From Vibrio sp. SCSIO 43136 (lineage in GTDB: Bacteria > Pseudomonadota > Gammaproteobacteria > Enterobacterales > Vibrionaceae): a stretch of DNA of 64,000 bases. The DNA is taken from the NCBI RefSeq assembly GCF_023716565.1, contig NZ_CP071848.1, positions 2,108,001-2,172,000 of the forward strand. The letters are read 5' to 3'. A program made the position numbers and the translations under genes. Position 1 is the first letter of the stretch. Each line of letters starts with the position of its first letter. A model generated the notes under the pieces. It was not told the DNA's origin, made no database searches, and saw only the letters and a list, made by a program, of their open reading frames with translations. Below are positions 37,988 to 47,450 of this stretch, piece by piece.

Positions 37988-38854
37988 TTAAGGGTTACGC
38001 TTGAATTTGTTGAAGTCAGGACGGCGCTTTTCATTAAATGCATTGCGACCCTCTTGCCCTTCTTCGGTCATGTAGAACATCATGGTGGCGTTACCAGCAA
38101 GCTCTTGCAGGCCAGCTTGACCATCACAATCGGCATTCAGTGCAGCTTTTAGACAACGCAGCGCCATCGGGCTGTGTTGCAGTGTTTCTCGACACCAGCG
38201 CACCGTTTCGCGCTCTAGTTCTTCTACAGGAACCACGGTATTTACTAAGCCCATATCCAGTGCTTCTTGTGCATCATAGAATCGGCATAGGAACCAGATC
38301 TCGCGTGCTTTTTTCTGACCAACAATACGTGCCATGTACGATGCGCCCCAGCCCCCGTCAAATGATCCAACTTTCGGGCCAGTTTGACCAAATTGTGCAT
38401 TTTCAGCAGCGATGGTTAAATCACACATCATGTGCAACACATGACCACCACCCACAGCCCAACCGGACACGGCTGCGATAACTGGTTTAGGACAGGTGCG
38501 AATATCACGTTGGAAATCGAGTACGTTCAAGTGGTGAGTGCCACTGTCATCACGGTAGCCTCCGTAATCGCCTCGGATCTTCTGATCGCCGCCACTACAG
38601 AACGCCTCTTCACCAAGGCCAGTTAGAATAATCACACCAACGTTACTGTCATAGCGAGCATCTGCTAACGCATCAATCATCTCTTTGACAGTTTGAGGGC
38701 GAAAAGCGTTACGAACCTGTGGACGAGCAATGGTGATTTTGGCGATGCCATCATCGGATTTATGAAAATGAATATCTTCGTACTTGTCGCTGCAATCTGT
38801 CCAATTTACCGGTGCGTATAGCTCTTCTTCGCTAATACCAACTGTTTTTGCCAT
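37988..38854 (-). CDS. menB: 1,4-Dihydroxy-2-naphthoyl-CoA synthase
   Basis: 288-residue crotonase-fold enzyme that cyclises o-succinylbenzoyl-CoA. Typical sequences: [44 protein letters not shown] (oxyanion hole), [22 protein letters not shown] and [30 protein letters not shown]. The C-terminus [18 protein letters not shown] is the conserved interlocking tail of MenB hexamers. Confidence 0.97.
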   Translation of the reverse strand: MAKTVGISEEELYAPVNWTDCSDKYEDIHFHKSDDGIAKITIARPQVRNAFRPQTVKEMIDALADARYDSNVGVIILTGLGEEAFCSGGDQKIRGDYGGYRDDSGTHHLNVLDFQRDIRTCPKPVIAAVSGWAVGGGHVLHMMCDLTIAAENAQFGQTGPKVGSFDGGWGASYMARIVGQKKAREIWFLCRFYDAQEALDMGLVNTVVPVEELERETVRWCRETLQHSPMALRCLKAALNADCDGQAGLQELAGNATMMFYMTEEGQEGRNAFNEKRRPDFNKFKRNP

Positions 38855-38888
38855 GGTTTTACCTTTTGTTGTTCTTTGAATCCACTGC

Positions 38889-39674
38889 CTAAGCGGCAGT
38901 CACCGTTTTTCTGACGACATCCGCAAAAGCCTGCGGCTGTTCATGATGTACATTGTGCCCGGCATTGTCGATTTGGCTAAAAGCCAACTCACTATGCTTC
39001 GCTATGTTGAGAAATTTGCTGTCTTCGCTTCCACACACATAATGCAGTGGAACGGGTAATTGTTTGAGCGGCTCGAGTAGATAAGGCTGTTTCCCTAACG
39101 AGGTCGCTTGCAGCATCTGGGCAATACTTTGACCATCATTATGGGAGCGTCGTTCAATCAGTTTTTGTCTTTGCTCATCATTTAGTGAACTAAACACGCT
39201 TTGCTGATACCAGTCGCGTAATACTTGCTCAATCGGCTCGCTTGCAAACCGAGATGCCCATTTCGAGTCATTAATCATTCGGTCAGCCTTAGCAATATCA
39301 TCTTGAAGGCCAAAATTGCCACCTTCTAATACTACGGCGACCAATCCTTGAAGATCGATAAGTTGCTTGCTCAAGCCATACATCAAAATTCGCGAACCTA
39401 AAGAGTAGCCAACCAGCGCCCAAGGTCGACCTGTTGAGATCACATTTTGTAGACTTGATTGCAGCCCATGACAGCAAGTGGTGAAAGTTTCACCACTTCT
39501 AATTGGTGTATCACCATGGGCAGGTAACTCGATAGCAACGCATGGGAAATCTGTTAGGTGCTGAGCACATGCTTGCCAATCATCTGCGTCGCCTAACAGT
39601 CCGTGAACAAACACTAAGACTGGGCGCTGCACATTGGACTGGTTAGGTCGATTAAGCCAGTGGGTGCTGAACAT
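38889..39674 (-). CDS. menH: SHCHC synthase (alpha/beta hydrolase)
   Basis: 261 residues; eliminates pyruvate from SEPHCHC. The nucleophile Ser is in [16 protein letters not shown], the early [13 protein letters not shown] forms the oxyanion region, Asp in the [10 protein letters not shown] strand and His in [12 protein letters not shown] complete the triad. The gene overlaps the end of menD by 23 bp. Confidence 0.93.
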   Translation of the reverse strand: MFSTHWLNRPNQSNVQRPVLVFVHGLLGDADDWQACAQHLTDFPCVAIELPAHGDTPIRSGETFTTCCHGLQSSLQNVISTGRPWALVGYSLGSRILMYGLSKQLIDLQGLVAVVLEGGNFGLQDDIAKADRMINDSKWASRFASEPIEQVLRDWYQQSVFSSLNDEQRQKLIERRSHNDGQSIAQMLQATSLGKQPYLLEPLKQLPVPLHYVCGSEDSKFLNIAKHSELAFSQIDNAGHNVHHEQPQAFADVVRKTVTAA

Positions 39675-41364
39675 ATTGCTCTATGGTTTGACTTAATTGT
39701 TTGAGATGCTTTGAGGCGCTTTGAGGTTCGGTCAACACTTCAACCACTAAAGTGCCACTTCCTGAGTTGATATGATTGACCACCACCTGCTCAGTTTCCA
39801 CCAATGTATTGGGGGCTTGATACCCAAGCTGAAACTGCATTGCGGCATGCTCAAAGGTCATGGCGTGAGGCATTTGATAAAGTGCGCTGCGTTTTTGCTC
39901 CGGCACAGGCAACATATCGAATATAGCGCCACCATCATTATTGACCACGATAATCACCACAGGCTGGCTGACGTTGCGCATCAACGCCAGTGAATTAATA
40001 TCATGCAAAAGTGACGTATCACCAATCAGCATCACCATTGGCTTGCTTCTTGATTGTTGTACGCCGGAGGCTGTAGCAACCAAACCATCAATGCCTGATG
40101 CCCCTCGATTGGTAAACACTTCTCTAGCACTCAATGCGCCAAGCATATCCACCAAACGAACAATTAAGCTGTTGCCAATAAACAGATCTACATCAGGTGC
40201 GAGCCAAGTATCTATGTCTCGCGCTAAGGTCACTTCTTGGGTCTTTTCAAATGAGAGCGATTGAATTTGTGTTTTACACCATTCTATGGCAGGTAGTGAT
40301 GCGTCGTTCCACTTGGCTTGAAGAGGCAACTCAGGTAGTTGCTGCGACTCAATCCAATGGATAGCACAGTCTATAAAACGCTGCTGCTGAAGGTGCGAAG
40401 GGTTGAGCCGACTTGGGTTGGCATCCACTAACACCCACTCCAAATGCGACTGATGACATTCAAACCACTGGCTAAAACGTTTCGATACCAATCGAGCACC
40501 AAACTGCACCACCAGCTCTGCCTGACCTAATTGGGTGGCTAATTCTGAGTTTTTAAGCCACAAGTCATAGTGCTGCCAAGGTGAAGATACCCCAGACTGA
40601 GGGTCGCACAAACAAGGCCAACCAAGTTGCTGAGCAAAGCGCTTGGCCCGCTTGGCTTGAGCGAGGCTCACCTGACCGATCACAATCACACCTTTGCTGT
40701 GCCAAATATTCGTTGGCAATGCAGACGGAGCAATATCTGATTGATTGAGTTGACACCAGTGGGAATCTTCATCGAGCCAAGAAGCGATTGGAGCTAGGTA
40801 ATCACTGGTTTGGGCTAGCTTTTCTTCACCGTATAACGGCTCTGGAAACGCACAGTTGATGTGAATTGCACCGTGTCGCTGTGCTTGAACCGAAAGGCCT
40901 TGCTCTAAAGTGGTCAGTAGCCAATTGGGCGTGATATTTTCACTAGGCGACGGCAAGGCTACCTGCCAGTTAACATGATGGCTAAATATATCTCGCTGCT
41001 CTATCGCCTGATTTGCCCCACAATCTATTAGTGTTTGCGGGCGATCAGCAGTTAACAGGATGAGTTTCTCACCGGTCAGCTTAGCTTCTGCCACTGCTGG
41101 CAATAGATTCGCCACGGCGGTGCCCGAGGTAACGACAATCGCAACGGGGCGACGAGAGGCTTTCGCTAAGCCTAATGCGTAAAAACCCAAACCTCGTTCG
41201 TCATAGTGACTATGTAACGTCAGTTTAGGGTGGAGGTCTGCTTCTAATGTCAGTGGCGTAGAGCGAGAACCGGGTGCAACACAAACATGTTCAACTTGAT
41301 GACGAGCTAAGGTTTCTAATGTCAACCAAGCCCATGTCCTATTTATGCTTGCTTGTGGGATCAT
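39652..41364 (-). CDS. menD: SEPHCHC synthase
   Basis: 570-residue thiamine diphosphate enzyme that adds 2-oxoglutarate to isochorismate. ATG 41364 (MIPQASINRTWAWLTLE) overlaps the menF stop (ATGA). VCVAPGSRSTPL near 27-38 and HYDERGLGFYALGLAKAS hold substrate- and cofactor-binding residues, including the catalytic Glu; GDTSLLHDINSLALMRN with VVNNDGGAIFDMLP is the ThDP/Mg site. First committed step toward menaquinone. Confidence 0.96.
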   Translation of the reverse strand: MIPQASINRTWAWLTLETLARHQVEHVCVAPGSRSTPLTLEADLHPKLTLHSHYDERGLGFYALGLAKASRRPVAIVVTSGTAVANLLPAVAEAKLTGEKLILLTADRPQTLIDCGANQAIEQRDIFSHHVNWQVALPSPSENITPNWLLTTLEQGLSVQAQRHGAIHINCAFPEPLYGEEKLAQTSDYLAPIASWLDEDSHWCQLNQSDIAPSALPTNIWHSKGVIVIGQVSLAQAKRAKRFAQQLGWPCLCDPQSGVSSPWQHYDLWLKNSELATQLGQAELVVQFGARLVSKRFSQWFECHQSHLEWVLVDANPSRLNPSHLQQQRFIDCAIHWIESQQLPELPLQAKWNDASLPAIEWCKTQIQSLSFEKTQEVTLARDIDTWLAPDVDLFIGNSLIVRLVDMLGALSAREVFTNRGASGIDGLVATASGVQQSRSKPMVMLIGDTSLLHDINSLALMRNVSQPVVIIVVNNDGGAIFDMLPVPEQKRSALYQMPHAMTFEHAAMQFQLGYQAPNTLVETEQVVVNHINSGSGTLVVEVLTEPQSASKHLKQLSQTIEQYVQHPLA

Positions 41365-42674
41365 GAAGCGACACCGAGTGGTGACTGTTCGGTAAGCAAC
41401 GAAAGCAGTGTGGACATTTTTCTGTCTAACTCCTGCCACTCAAATTCACTGTCAGAGCCCGGAACAATGCCTGCCCCAGCAAACAGCTGAATTTGATCAT
41501 GCAATACCAAAGCACTGCGAATGGCAACACAAAATTCCGCTCTTTCATGGCTGATAAATCCCACGGAACCTGCATACCAGCCACGAGCAAAGGCTTCATT
41601 TTCAGCGATATAGGCCAACGCATCTTCGCGTGGCAATCCTGCGACTGCTGCGGTTGGTTGCAGCGCAGCCAAAAGCTGAACACCATTCACACCCGCTTTT
41701 AGCTCAGCTTGGATCTCTCGTTTGAGGTGCTGTACTTTACGCAGACGAATCAAACGCGTCTCTTGCTGCACTTCTAACTGCTCGGCATGAGGGGTAAGTG
41801 ATTGCAAGATGTCATCTACCACATACTGGTTTTCTTGCAAGTTTTTCTTATCTTGGCTTAGCCAATTGGCTAACGCCATGTCTTCTTGGGCATCAACACC
41901 ACGACCAATGGTTCCTGCCAGTGCCTCAGTGTAAAGCTGAGTGCCGTAACGACTATATAAACGTTCTGGTGTTGAACCGATGAATGCGTGCTTACTGTCC
42001 AGCGCCATCAAAAAATGAAAACTGTGGTGATTAGCATTGGCGCTAGCTTTCAGTAGCTGCGCTGCGGCAATCGCACAATCCAGTGTGACATCTGTACGGC
42101 GCGCCAGAACCACTTTCTTAAACTCACCCTGTTGAATGTGCTGCAACGCATCATCTACCGTTTCACACCAATCGGTATAATTAGGGGTATGGCTGATACC
42201 GACAACATTTGCAGGTAGCGGCTGAATAGGAGAATACTCTTCTACTAAACGACGCAGCGCTTGAATGGCTTTGTCTTTACCACTGTTAAGATTCACGCTC
42301 AGTGTAAGCGCATCGTCGTAGCGTGTAAGTTCCACTTGAGGTAAAAAGAAAAACGACCCCATACAGCGACGGTTTTTCTCACTGGCACAATCAAACGAGC
42401 GGCCACCCCATACTCGCTGGCCCTCACCCAAAACGGCGTAAGCAGGCGCAGGCTGCGCAAAAACGTGCTCTTGACCAAGTGCAACGACTTCTTCACGGGT
42501 ATCTCGAGATTGCCAGTAGAATTTAGGATAATGCGGCTGGGCTTCTAACCAGTCGATAAAAGAGAACTCAGTCTCTGGATGAAAAGGCTGACATACACGG
42601 CATGCGTCGCTTGAAGCGCTGTTGATACGCTCGATTAATGCATTAACTGTCTGCTCGAAGTGCGACAAACCCAC
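41361..42674 (-). CDS. menF: Isochorismate synthase, menaquinone-specific
   Basis: 437 residues; isomerises chorismate to isochorismate. The chorismate-binding domain covers the C-terminal 270 residues: KKVVLARRTDVTLD (general-base Lys), FIGSTPERLYSR, TEALAGTIGRG (catalytic Glu near LAGT), LQPTAAVAGLPREDAL and GWYAGSVGFIS with RSALV and LFAGAGIVPGSDSEFEWQE. First gene of menFDHBCE. Confidence 0.96.
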   Translation of the reverse strand: MGLSHFEQTVNALIERINSASSDACRVCQPFHPETEFSFIDWLEAQPHYPKFYWQSRDTREEVVALGQEHVFAQPAPAYAVLGEGQRVWGGRSFDCASEKNRRCMGSFFFLPQVELTRYDDALTLSVNLNSGKDKAIQALRRLVEEYSPIQPLPANVVGISHTPNYTDWCETVDDALQHIQQGEFKKVVLARRTDVTLDCAIAAAQLLKASANANHHSFHFLMALDSKHAFIGSTPERLYSRYGTQLYTEALAGTIGRGVDAQEDMALANWLSQDKKNLQENQYVVDDILQSLTPHAEQLEVQQETRLIRLRKVQHLKREIQAELKAGVNGVQLLAALQPTAAVAGLPREDALAYIAENEAFARGWYAGSVGFISHERAEFCVAIRSALVLHDQIQLFAGAGIVPGSDSEFEWQELDRKMSTLLSLLTEQSPLGVAS

Positions 42675-42763
42675 CTCACTCGTGAAAAGAAAATTGGGAA
42701 AGATTTTAGATGGTTACTCTATTGTCTGATGCCTGATAGATCAAGGCTCTAGGTAGCAAAACG

Positions 42764-42799
42764 CGTACTAGTGACAGAATAAACGGGTACTCTAGTACG
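42764..42799. promoter_or_regulatory. Inverted repeats upstream of menF
   Basis: In the 299-bp menF-alaA gap (42675-42973), CGTACTAG at 42764-42771 is mirrored by CTAGTACG at 42792-42799, and GTACT-CT-AGTAC at 42787-42798 is a compact palindrome sharing the second arm. They sit about 90-125 bp upstream of menF, a reasonable operator position. No regulator is identified; the rest of the gap shows nothing I recognise. Confidence 0.35.
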
Positions 42800-42973
42800 T
42801 TAGAGGTATTTGTAACCACTATAGCTATTCAACTTCTTTCAAATCCAACACTGCCAGCTGGCTATTTTGCAAACAATTGTTCCGAAATTACTTTGGTGGC
42901 AGATATTTATTCTATAAGAATGGAAAATAGTGTACTTTAAGAAAGTATTATAGATAAAAACGGAAGCATAACA

Positions 42974-44188
42974 ATGGAAAATATCGGGATGTCGCAAAAA
43001 CTCGATAATGTCTGCTATGACATTCGAGGTCCTGTGCTCAAACATGCTAAGCGCATGGAGGAAGAAGGGCATAAAATACTAAAACTAAACATCGGCAACC
43101 CGGCCCCATTTGGATTTGACGCCCCAGACGAGATTCTTGTGGACGTAATTCGCAACTTGCCGACCTCTCAAGGGTACTGCGACTCTAAAGGCATCTATTC
43201 TGCTCGTAAGGCAGTAGTTCAACACTACCAGAAGAAAGGCCTACTGAATCTAGATGTTGAAGATGTCTATATTGGTAACGGGGTTTCAGAGCTGATAGTC
43301 ATGGCGATGCAAGCCTTACTCAACAATGGCGATGAAATGCTGGTACCTGCGCCAGATTACCCACTTTGGACTGCGGGTGTTTCTCTGTCAGGTGGTAAAG
43401 CCGTGCACTACCTTTGTGACGAAGAAGCTGACTGGTACCCAGATCTTGACGATATTCGCGCTAAGATCACCCCAAATACCCGCGGCATCGTCTTGATTAA
43501 CCCCAACAATCCAACGGGTGCGGTATACAGCCGCGACTTCCTTTTAGAAGTGATCGAAATTGCACGCCAGAATAACCTCATCATCTTTGCCGATGAGATT
43601 TACGACAAAGTCCTGTATGACGGTGCAACACATACGTCGATTGCTACCCTTGCAGACGACGTGCTTATGGTCACCTTCAACGGAATCTCCAAAGCGTATC
43701 GTGTCTGTGGTTTCCGCGGCGGTTGGATGTTCATGACAGGTCCTAAGCATTTGGCAAAAGGTTATGTCGACGGTCTGGACATGCTGAGCTCCATGCGTCT
43801 CTGTGCCAATGTTCCGATGCAACACGCAATCCAAACAGCACTAGGCGGCTATCAAAGCATCAATGAGCTGATCTTACCGGGTGGGCGATTGCTTGAACAA
43901 CGAGATAAAGCTTATGAGCTTATCACTCAAATCCCTGGCATTACTTGTGTTAAGCCTAAAGGGGCGATGTACCTGTTCCCTAAACTGGATGTGAAAAAGT
44001 TCAACATCACCGACGACCAAAAGTTTGTTTACGACTTTTTGGTCCAAGAGAAGGTGTTACTGGTTCAAGGCAGCGGTTTCAATTGGCCTAAGCCGGATCA
44101 CTTCCGTATCGTGACCTTACCGCATATCGAAGATCTAGAGAGTGCCATTGGACGATTAGACAGATTCTTGTCTACATATCGCCAATAA
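42974..44188 (+). CDS. alaA: Glutamate-pyruvate aminotransferase AlaA
   Basis: 404 residues; PLP-dependent transaminase making alanine from pyruvate and glutamate. KLDNVCYDIRGPVLKHAKRMEEEGHKILKLNIG and NPAPFGFDAPDEILVDVIRNLP are nearly those of E. coli AlaA (YfbQ). PLP residues: INPNNPTGAVY, FADEIYDKVLYD and the Schiff-base Lys in TFNGISKAYRVCGFRGGW. Followed by a terminator and yfbR, the same order as in E. coli. Confidence 0.95.
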   Translation: MENIGMSQKLDNVCYDIRGPVLKHAKRMEEEGHKILKLNIGNPAPFGFDAPDEILVDVIRNLPTSQGYCDSKGIYSARKAVVQHYQKKGLLNLDVEDVYIGNGVSELIVMAMQALLNNGDEMLVPAPDYPLWTAGVSLSGGKAVHYLCDEEADWYPDLDDIRAKITPNTRGIVLINPNNPTGAVYSRDFLLEVIEIARQNNLIIFADEIYDKVLYDGATHTSIATLADDVLMVTFNGISKAYRVCGFRGGWMFMTGPKHLAKGYVDGLDMLSSMRLCANVPMQHAIQTALGGYQSINELILPGGRLLEQRDKAYELITQIPGITCVKPKGAMYLFPKLDVKKFNITDDQKFVYDFLVQEKVLLVQGSGFNWPKPDHFRIVTLPHIEDLESAIGRLDRFLSTYRQ

Positions 44189-44200
44189 TTAGAACACGCT

Positions 44201-44225
44201 AAGCGCACCGCAAGGTGCGCTTTTT
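44201..44225 (+). terminator. Terminator of alaA
   Basis: AAGCGCACC/GGTGCGCTT with a GCAA tetraloop followed by T3; 12 bases after the stop. Confidence 0.93.
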
Positions 44226-44263
44226 GGTTATACTGTGTTCAAGAATTAGCACAAGGCAGTACT

Positions 44264-44848
44264 ATGAAACGCAGTCACTTTTTTGCCCACCTCGCCCGCA
44301 TGAAGCTCATCCAGCGTTGGCCATTAATGCGCTCAATCACCCAAGAAAACATTTCCGAGCACAGCTTACAGGTGGCCTTTGTTGCCCACGCATTGGCACT
44401 AATCAAAAACAAAAAGTTTGGCGGTAACGTTAATCCTGAGCGTATCGCCCTATTAGGCATGTACCACGATACCAGCGAAGTGCTCACCGGTGACCTTCCA
44501 ACACCCGTCAAATACTACAATCCAGCCATTGCTAACGAGTACAAAAAAATTGAAGCTGCAGCAGAAGAGAAACTGCTCTCAATGTTACCTGAAGAATTCC
44601 AAGAGGATTTTAAACCTTTCTTGGTTTCAACCGCTGCTGACAAAGAAGAAGCCGCCATTGTTAAGCAAGCCGATAGAATTTGTGCCTACCTTAAGTGCCT
44701 TGAAGAGCTCTCTGCAGGCAATCACGAGTTTGAACAAGCGAAAAAGCGCCTTGATGACACCTTGCGTGAGTGCCAAACCGAGGAGATGAACTACTTTTTG
44801 ACGGTATTTGCCGACAGTTTTAGCATGTCGCTAGACGAAATTAGCTAA
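44264..44848 (+). CDS. yfbR: 5'-Deoxynucleotidase YfbR
   Basis: 194 residues; removes phosphate from deoxyribonucleoside 5'-monophosphates in dNTP balancing. HD-domain metal ligands: His in [14 protein letters not shown], the HD pair in [22 protein letters not shown] and Asp in [16 protein letters not shown]. Length and position after alaA match E. coli yfbR. Confidence 0.95.
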   Translation: MKRSHFFAHLARMKLIQRWPLMRSITQENISEHSLQVAFVAHALALIKNKKFGGNVNPERIALLGMYHDTSEVLTGDLPTPVKYYNPAIANEYKKIEAAAEEKLLSMLPEEFQEDFKPFLVSTAADKEEAAIVKQADRICAYLKCLEELSAGNHEFEQAKKRLDDTLRECQTEEMNYFLTVFADSFSMSLDEIS

Positions 44849-44892
44849 CTGGCTGTAAAGTAATAAAAATAACTAATTAGGTGGAGCGACGG

Positions 44893-46221
44893 ATGGCAGA
44901 AAACACCAATCTTTGGATAGCGCGCTACGGCGATGAACAAAAAACTCGTCGAGATGACCATCGGGACCCTTTTCAACGCGACCGAGCTCGCATCCTTCAC
45001 TCCGCCGCATTTCGTCGCCTGCAAGCCAAAACTCAGATCCATGGTACTGGCACCAATGACTTTCACCGAACTCGCCTCACCCACTCGCTTGAAGCGGCGC
45101 AACTTGGATCAGGTATCCGAGCCCAGTTAAAACGCAAGCAACCACAATATGCCGGCTTAATGCCGTCAGGCAGTTTGATGGAAGCGCTGTGTTTAGCTCA
45201 TGACATTGGTCATCCACCATTTGGTCATGGGGGGGAAATTGCTCTGAACTACATGATGCGAGACCACGGCGGCTTTGAGGGCAATGCGCAAACTTTTCGC
45301 ATCATCACTCGTCTAGAGCCCTATACCCAACACCATGGTATGAACCTAACTCGACGTACCGTGCTCGGTCTAATCAAGTACCCAGCGCTTATCAGTCAAG
45401 CACAAGCGTCCAAGTTGCCTCAGCCTGTCGCTTCTCCTCGTCAGCTCAAAGCGGATTTGTGGAAACCCGCAAAAGGTATTTATGATCTCGATAGTGACCT
45501 GCTCGAGTGGGTGCTTTCCCCGCTCAGCGACAATGATCGAGCGCTGTTCTCATCTATGCGTGCAGCGAATTATCCCGACGATGAACACAAGAAAACCAAG
45601 TTTAAGTCTTTCGATTGTTCCATCATGGAGCTTGCCGATGACATTGCTTACGGTGTCCATGACTTAGAAGATGCCATTGTACTAGGCATAGTGACGAGAA
45701 ATCAGTGGCAAGAACAAGCGGCGAGTAAATTGGCAGAATGCGGGGACCCTTGGTTTGAAGCCAATATTCAACAGATCAGCGACAAGCTCTTTTCTGGTGA
45801 ACACTACTTACGCAAAGACGCCATCGGTGGCATCGTCAATGCACTATTAACCTGCATCACCATCGAACAGATTGACCCAGAGTTTGGCTTTGATTCTGAG
45901 TTACTCAACTATAACGCCGTCATGACCCCATCAATGGCCATAGCCCTTGAGATCTTTAAAACGTTTGTGAGTGACTACGTCATCCAAATCCCCGAGGTTC
46001 AAATCGCAGAATACAAGGGCCAGCAATTGGTAATGGATCTGTTTGAAGCGCTGAGCGCCGACCCTAAACGGCTACTACCAAAAGCCACTGGGACGAAGTG
46101 GCAGCAAGCCACCGATGAGCTTGAACAAATGCGTCTCATCGCAGACTACGTCTCTGCCATGACCGATGGCTACGCCCAAAAACTTCATCAACAACTGTTT
46201 TCATCGCACAGTGGGACTTAA
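44893..46221 (+). CDS. dgt: Deoxyguanosinetriphosphate triphosphohydrolase-like protein
   Basis: 442 residues from ATG 44893, preceded by AGGTGGAG; the GTG at 44881 would add four residues. HD-type dNTP triphosphohydrolase: RDPFQRDRARILHSAAFRRLQAKTQ, RTRLTHSLEAAQLG (His), ALCLAHDIGHPPFGHGGE (HD) and MELADDIAYGVHDLEDA (Asp). These are the Dgt-like group rather than the canonical E. coli enzyme. Likely controls dNTP pools together with YfbR just upstream. Some relatives limit phages, but nothing here singles that out. Confidence 0.93.
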   Translation: MAENTNLWIARYGDEQKTRRDDHRDPFQRDRARILHSAAFRRLQAKTQIHGTGTNDFHRTRLTHSLEAAQLGSGIRAQLKRKQPQYAGLMPSGSLMEALCLAHDIGHPPFGHGGEIALNYMMRDHGGFEGNAQTFRIITRLEPYTQHHGMNLTRRTVLGLIKYPALISQAQASKLPQPVASPRQLKADLWKPAKGIYDLDSDLLEWVLSPLSDNDRALFSSMRAANYPDDEHKKTKFKSFDCSIMELADDIAYGVHDLEDAIVLGIVTRNQWQEQAASKLAECGDPWFEANIQQISDKLFSGEHYLRKDAIGGIVNALLTCITIEQIDPEFGFDSELLNYNAVMTPSMAIALEIFKTFVSDYVIQIPEVQIAEYKGQQLVMDLFEALSADPKRLLPKATGTKWQQATDELEQMRLIADYVSAMTDGYAQKLHQQLFSSHSGT

Positions 46222-46258
46222 ACTGACTGGTAGCAACCTTGTGACCATATAGGATTAG

Positions 46259-46285
46259 TACCATAATTAGGTATTCTTTGGTATT
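46259..46285. promoter_or_regulatory. Candidate ParD operator
   Basis: TACC (46259-46262) mirrors GGTA (46270-46273) and GGTATT is directly repeated at 46270 and 46280, one helical turn apart. Ribbon-helix-helix antitoxins bind such repeats; it lies 13-39 bp upstream of parD. Confidence 0.5.
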
Positions 46286-46297
46286 TAGGACTTTTTC

Positions 46298-46540
46298 ATG
46301 GCTAAAAATACAAGTATTACTTTGGGTAAACACTTTGATGGCTTTATTGCGGATCAAATCCAAAGTGGTCGCTATAATTCTGCAAGTGAAGTCATTCGCT
46401 CGGCATTACGTTTACTCGAATCTCAAGAAACCAAGATGCACACCTTGCGCCAGTTGCTGGTCGAAGGTGAAGAAAGTGGTACTGCCGACTATGATCTTGA
46501 CTCCTTCATTGAAGAGCTGGATGAAGAACCCAATCGATGA
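46298..46540 (+). CDS. parD: ParD-family antitoxin
   Basis: 80 residues. The N-terminal ribbon-helix-helix (TSITLGKHFDGFIADQIQSGRYNSASEVIRSALRLLE) is intact and binds DNA. The acidic C-terminal tail (EGEESGTADYDLDSFIEEL) should wrap the toxin. The stop overlaps the parE start (ATGA), the usual arrangement. It represses its own promoter in this family. Confidence 0.93.
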   Translation: MAKNTSITLGKHFDGFIADQIQSGRYNSASEVIRSALRLLESQETKMHTLRQLLVEGEESGTADYDLDSFIEELDEEPNR

Positions 46541-46836
46541 AGCCTTTTCAATTAACTAATCGAGCAAAATTGGATTTAAAAGATATCGCTATCTTCACAG
46601 CTCGTAGATGGGGGCGTGAGCAAAGGAACCTCTATCTGAAGCAGTTTGATGACTCGTTTTGGTTACTTGCTGAAAACCCAGATATCGGAAAAATTTGTGA
46701 TGAGATCCGCCAAGGATATCGGAAATTCCCTCAAGGTAGCCATGTGATTTTTTACCGACTTATTGGCAATCAAAAAATTGAAATTATTCGTATCTTGCAT
46801 AAAAGCATGGACGTAAATCCCCTCTTTGCTCGCTAG
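46537..46836 (+). CDS. parE: ParE-family toxin
   Basis: 99 residues, full length for ParE. FQLTNRAKLDLKDIAIFTARRWG at the N-terminus, ENPDIGKICDEIRQGYRKFPQGSHVIFYRL in the core and IEIIRILHKSMDVNPLF at the end are all present, with no stop or frameshift. ParE toxins of this type block DNA gyrase. Inserted between dgt and tapT, both conserved Vibrio genes, so the pair is probably an accessory insertion. Confidence 0.93.
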   Translation: MKPFQLTNRAKLDLKDIAIFTARRWGREQRNLYLKQFDDSFWLLAENPDIGKICDEIRQGYRKFPQGSHVIFYRLIGNQKIEIIRILHKSMDVNPLFAR

Positions 46837-46848
46837 GCTGTAAGGTCT

Positions 46849-47445
46849 TTAATCCCCAAAATGCTTTTTACGAACTTCCGGTGGTATCTGGGCTAGTTGC
46901 TGCTCCATCATTGCTTCAAAAGCATCTAGCAGTGGTTGCGGCTTACAAGCAGTGTCTAATTGCTCTAAGAGGTGATAACCCGCCTCTACCGTCGATAACG
47001 CATTATCTGACGGTGACTTTCGGATCTTATAGTTGCCTTGTAAATCTTCTGGTAGCGCAATACATGGAAGGTTACGCAGATTAATTGAGATTTGGCGCAT
47101 TTTGTACGCCTTCTTCCAAGTACCATCGAGCAGTATTACTCTCAGCTTTCCACTAATAGTTGCCGCCTGCTCTAGTGAGTTGGCCTGTTCAGCTGGAAAT
47201 AACACCCAGTGGGTCACATCAGGTTCAGCAAGCAATTGATTTAACTCGTCATGCTGACTAAAGTCTTCACCAACAAAGGTTTTGCAGTGTGATAGGCCAA
47301 GTTGCAAGATCGCCGCCGTCCCTTTTGCTCGCCCAACTTCCGTCGGGTGTTGCAGAATGATAAGCTCAAGTCGATTCTCCACTGGAGTAATCAGTGAGCA
47401 TATACACATTGCTTTTCCACATTGAGAACAGTATCGAGACGTCAT
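46849..47445 (-). CDS. tapT: tRNA-uridine aminocarboxypropyltransferase (DTW domain)
   Basis: 198 residues of the DTW (YfiP/TapT) family, which transfers the 3-amino-3-carboxypropyl group of SAM to uridine 47 of tRNAs. The N-terminal Cys cluster YCSQCGKAMCIC is conserved and fixes the start at 47445. ILQHPTEVGRAKGTA, the name motif LLDGTWKKAYKM and the GNYKIRKSPSDNALSTVEA segment follow. Its start codon lies 5 bp from that of the divergent rrtA. Confidence 0.92.
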   Translation of the reverse strand: MTSRYCSQCGKAMCICSLITPVENRLELIILQHPTEVGRAKGTAAILQLGLSHCKTFVGEDFSQHDELNQLLAEPDVTHWVLFPAEQANSLEQAATISGKLRVILLDGTWKKAYKMRQISINLRNLPCIALPEDLQGNYKIRKSPSDNALSTVEAGYHLLEQLDTACKPQPLLDAFEAMMEQQLAQIPPEVRKKHFGD

Positions 47446-47450
47446 AGAAG

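Noticed and set aside
42764..42799. TrpR operator ahead of menF
   Set aside because: The CTAG halves resemble TrpR sites, but the spacing between halves fits neither the 18-bp operator nor any known variant.
44893..46221. dgt as an antiphage gene
   Set aside because: It sits in its conserved place after yfbR and shows only housekeeping features; no defence gene adjoins it apart from parDE.
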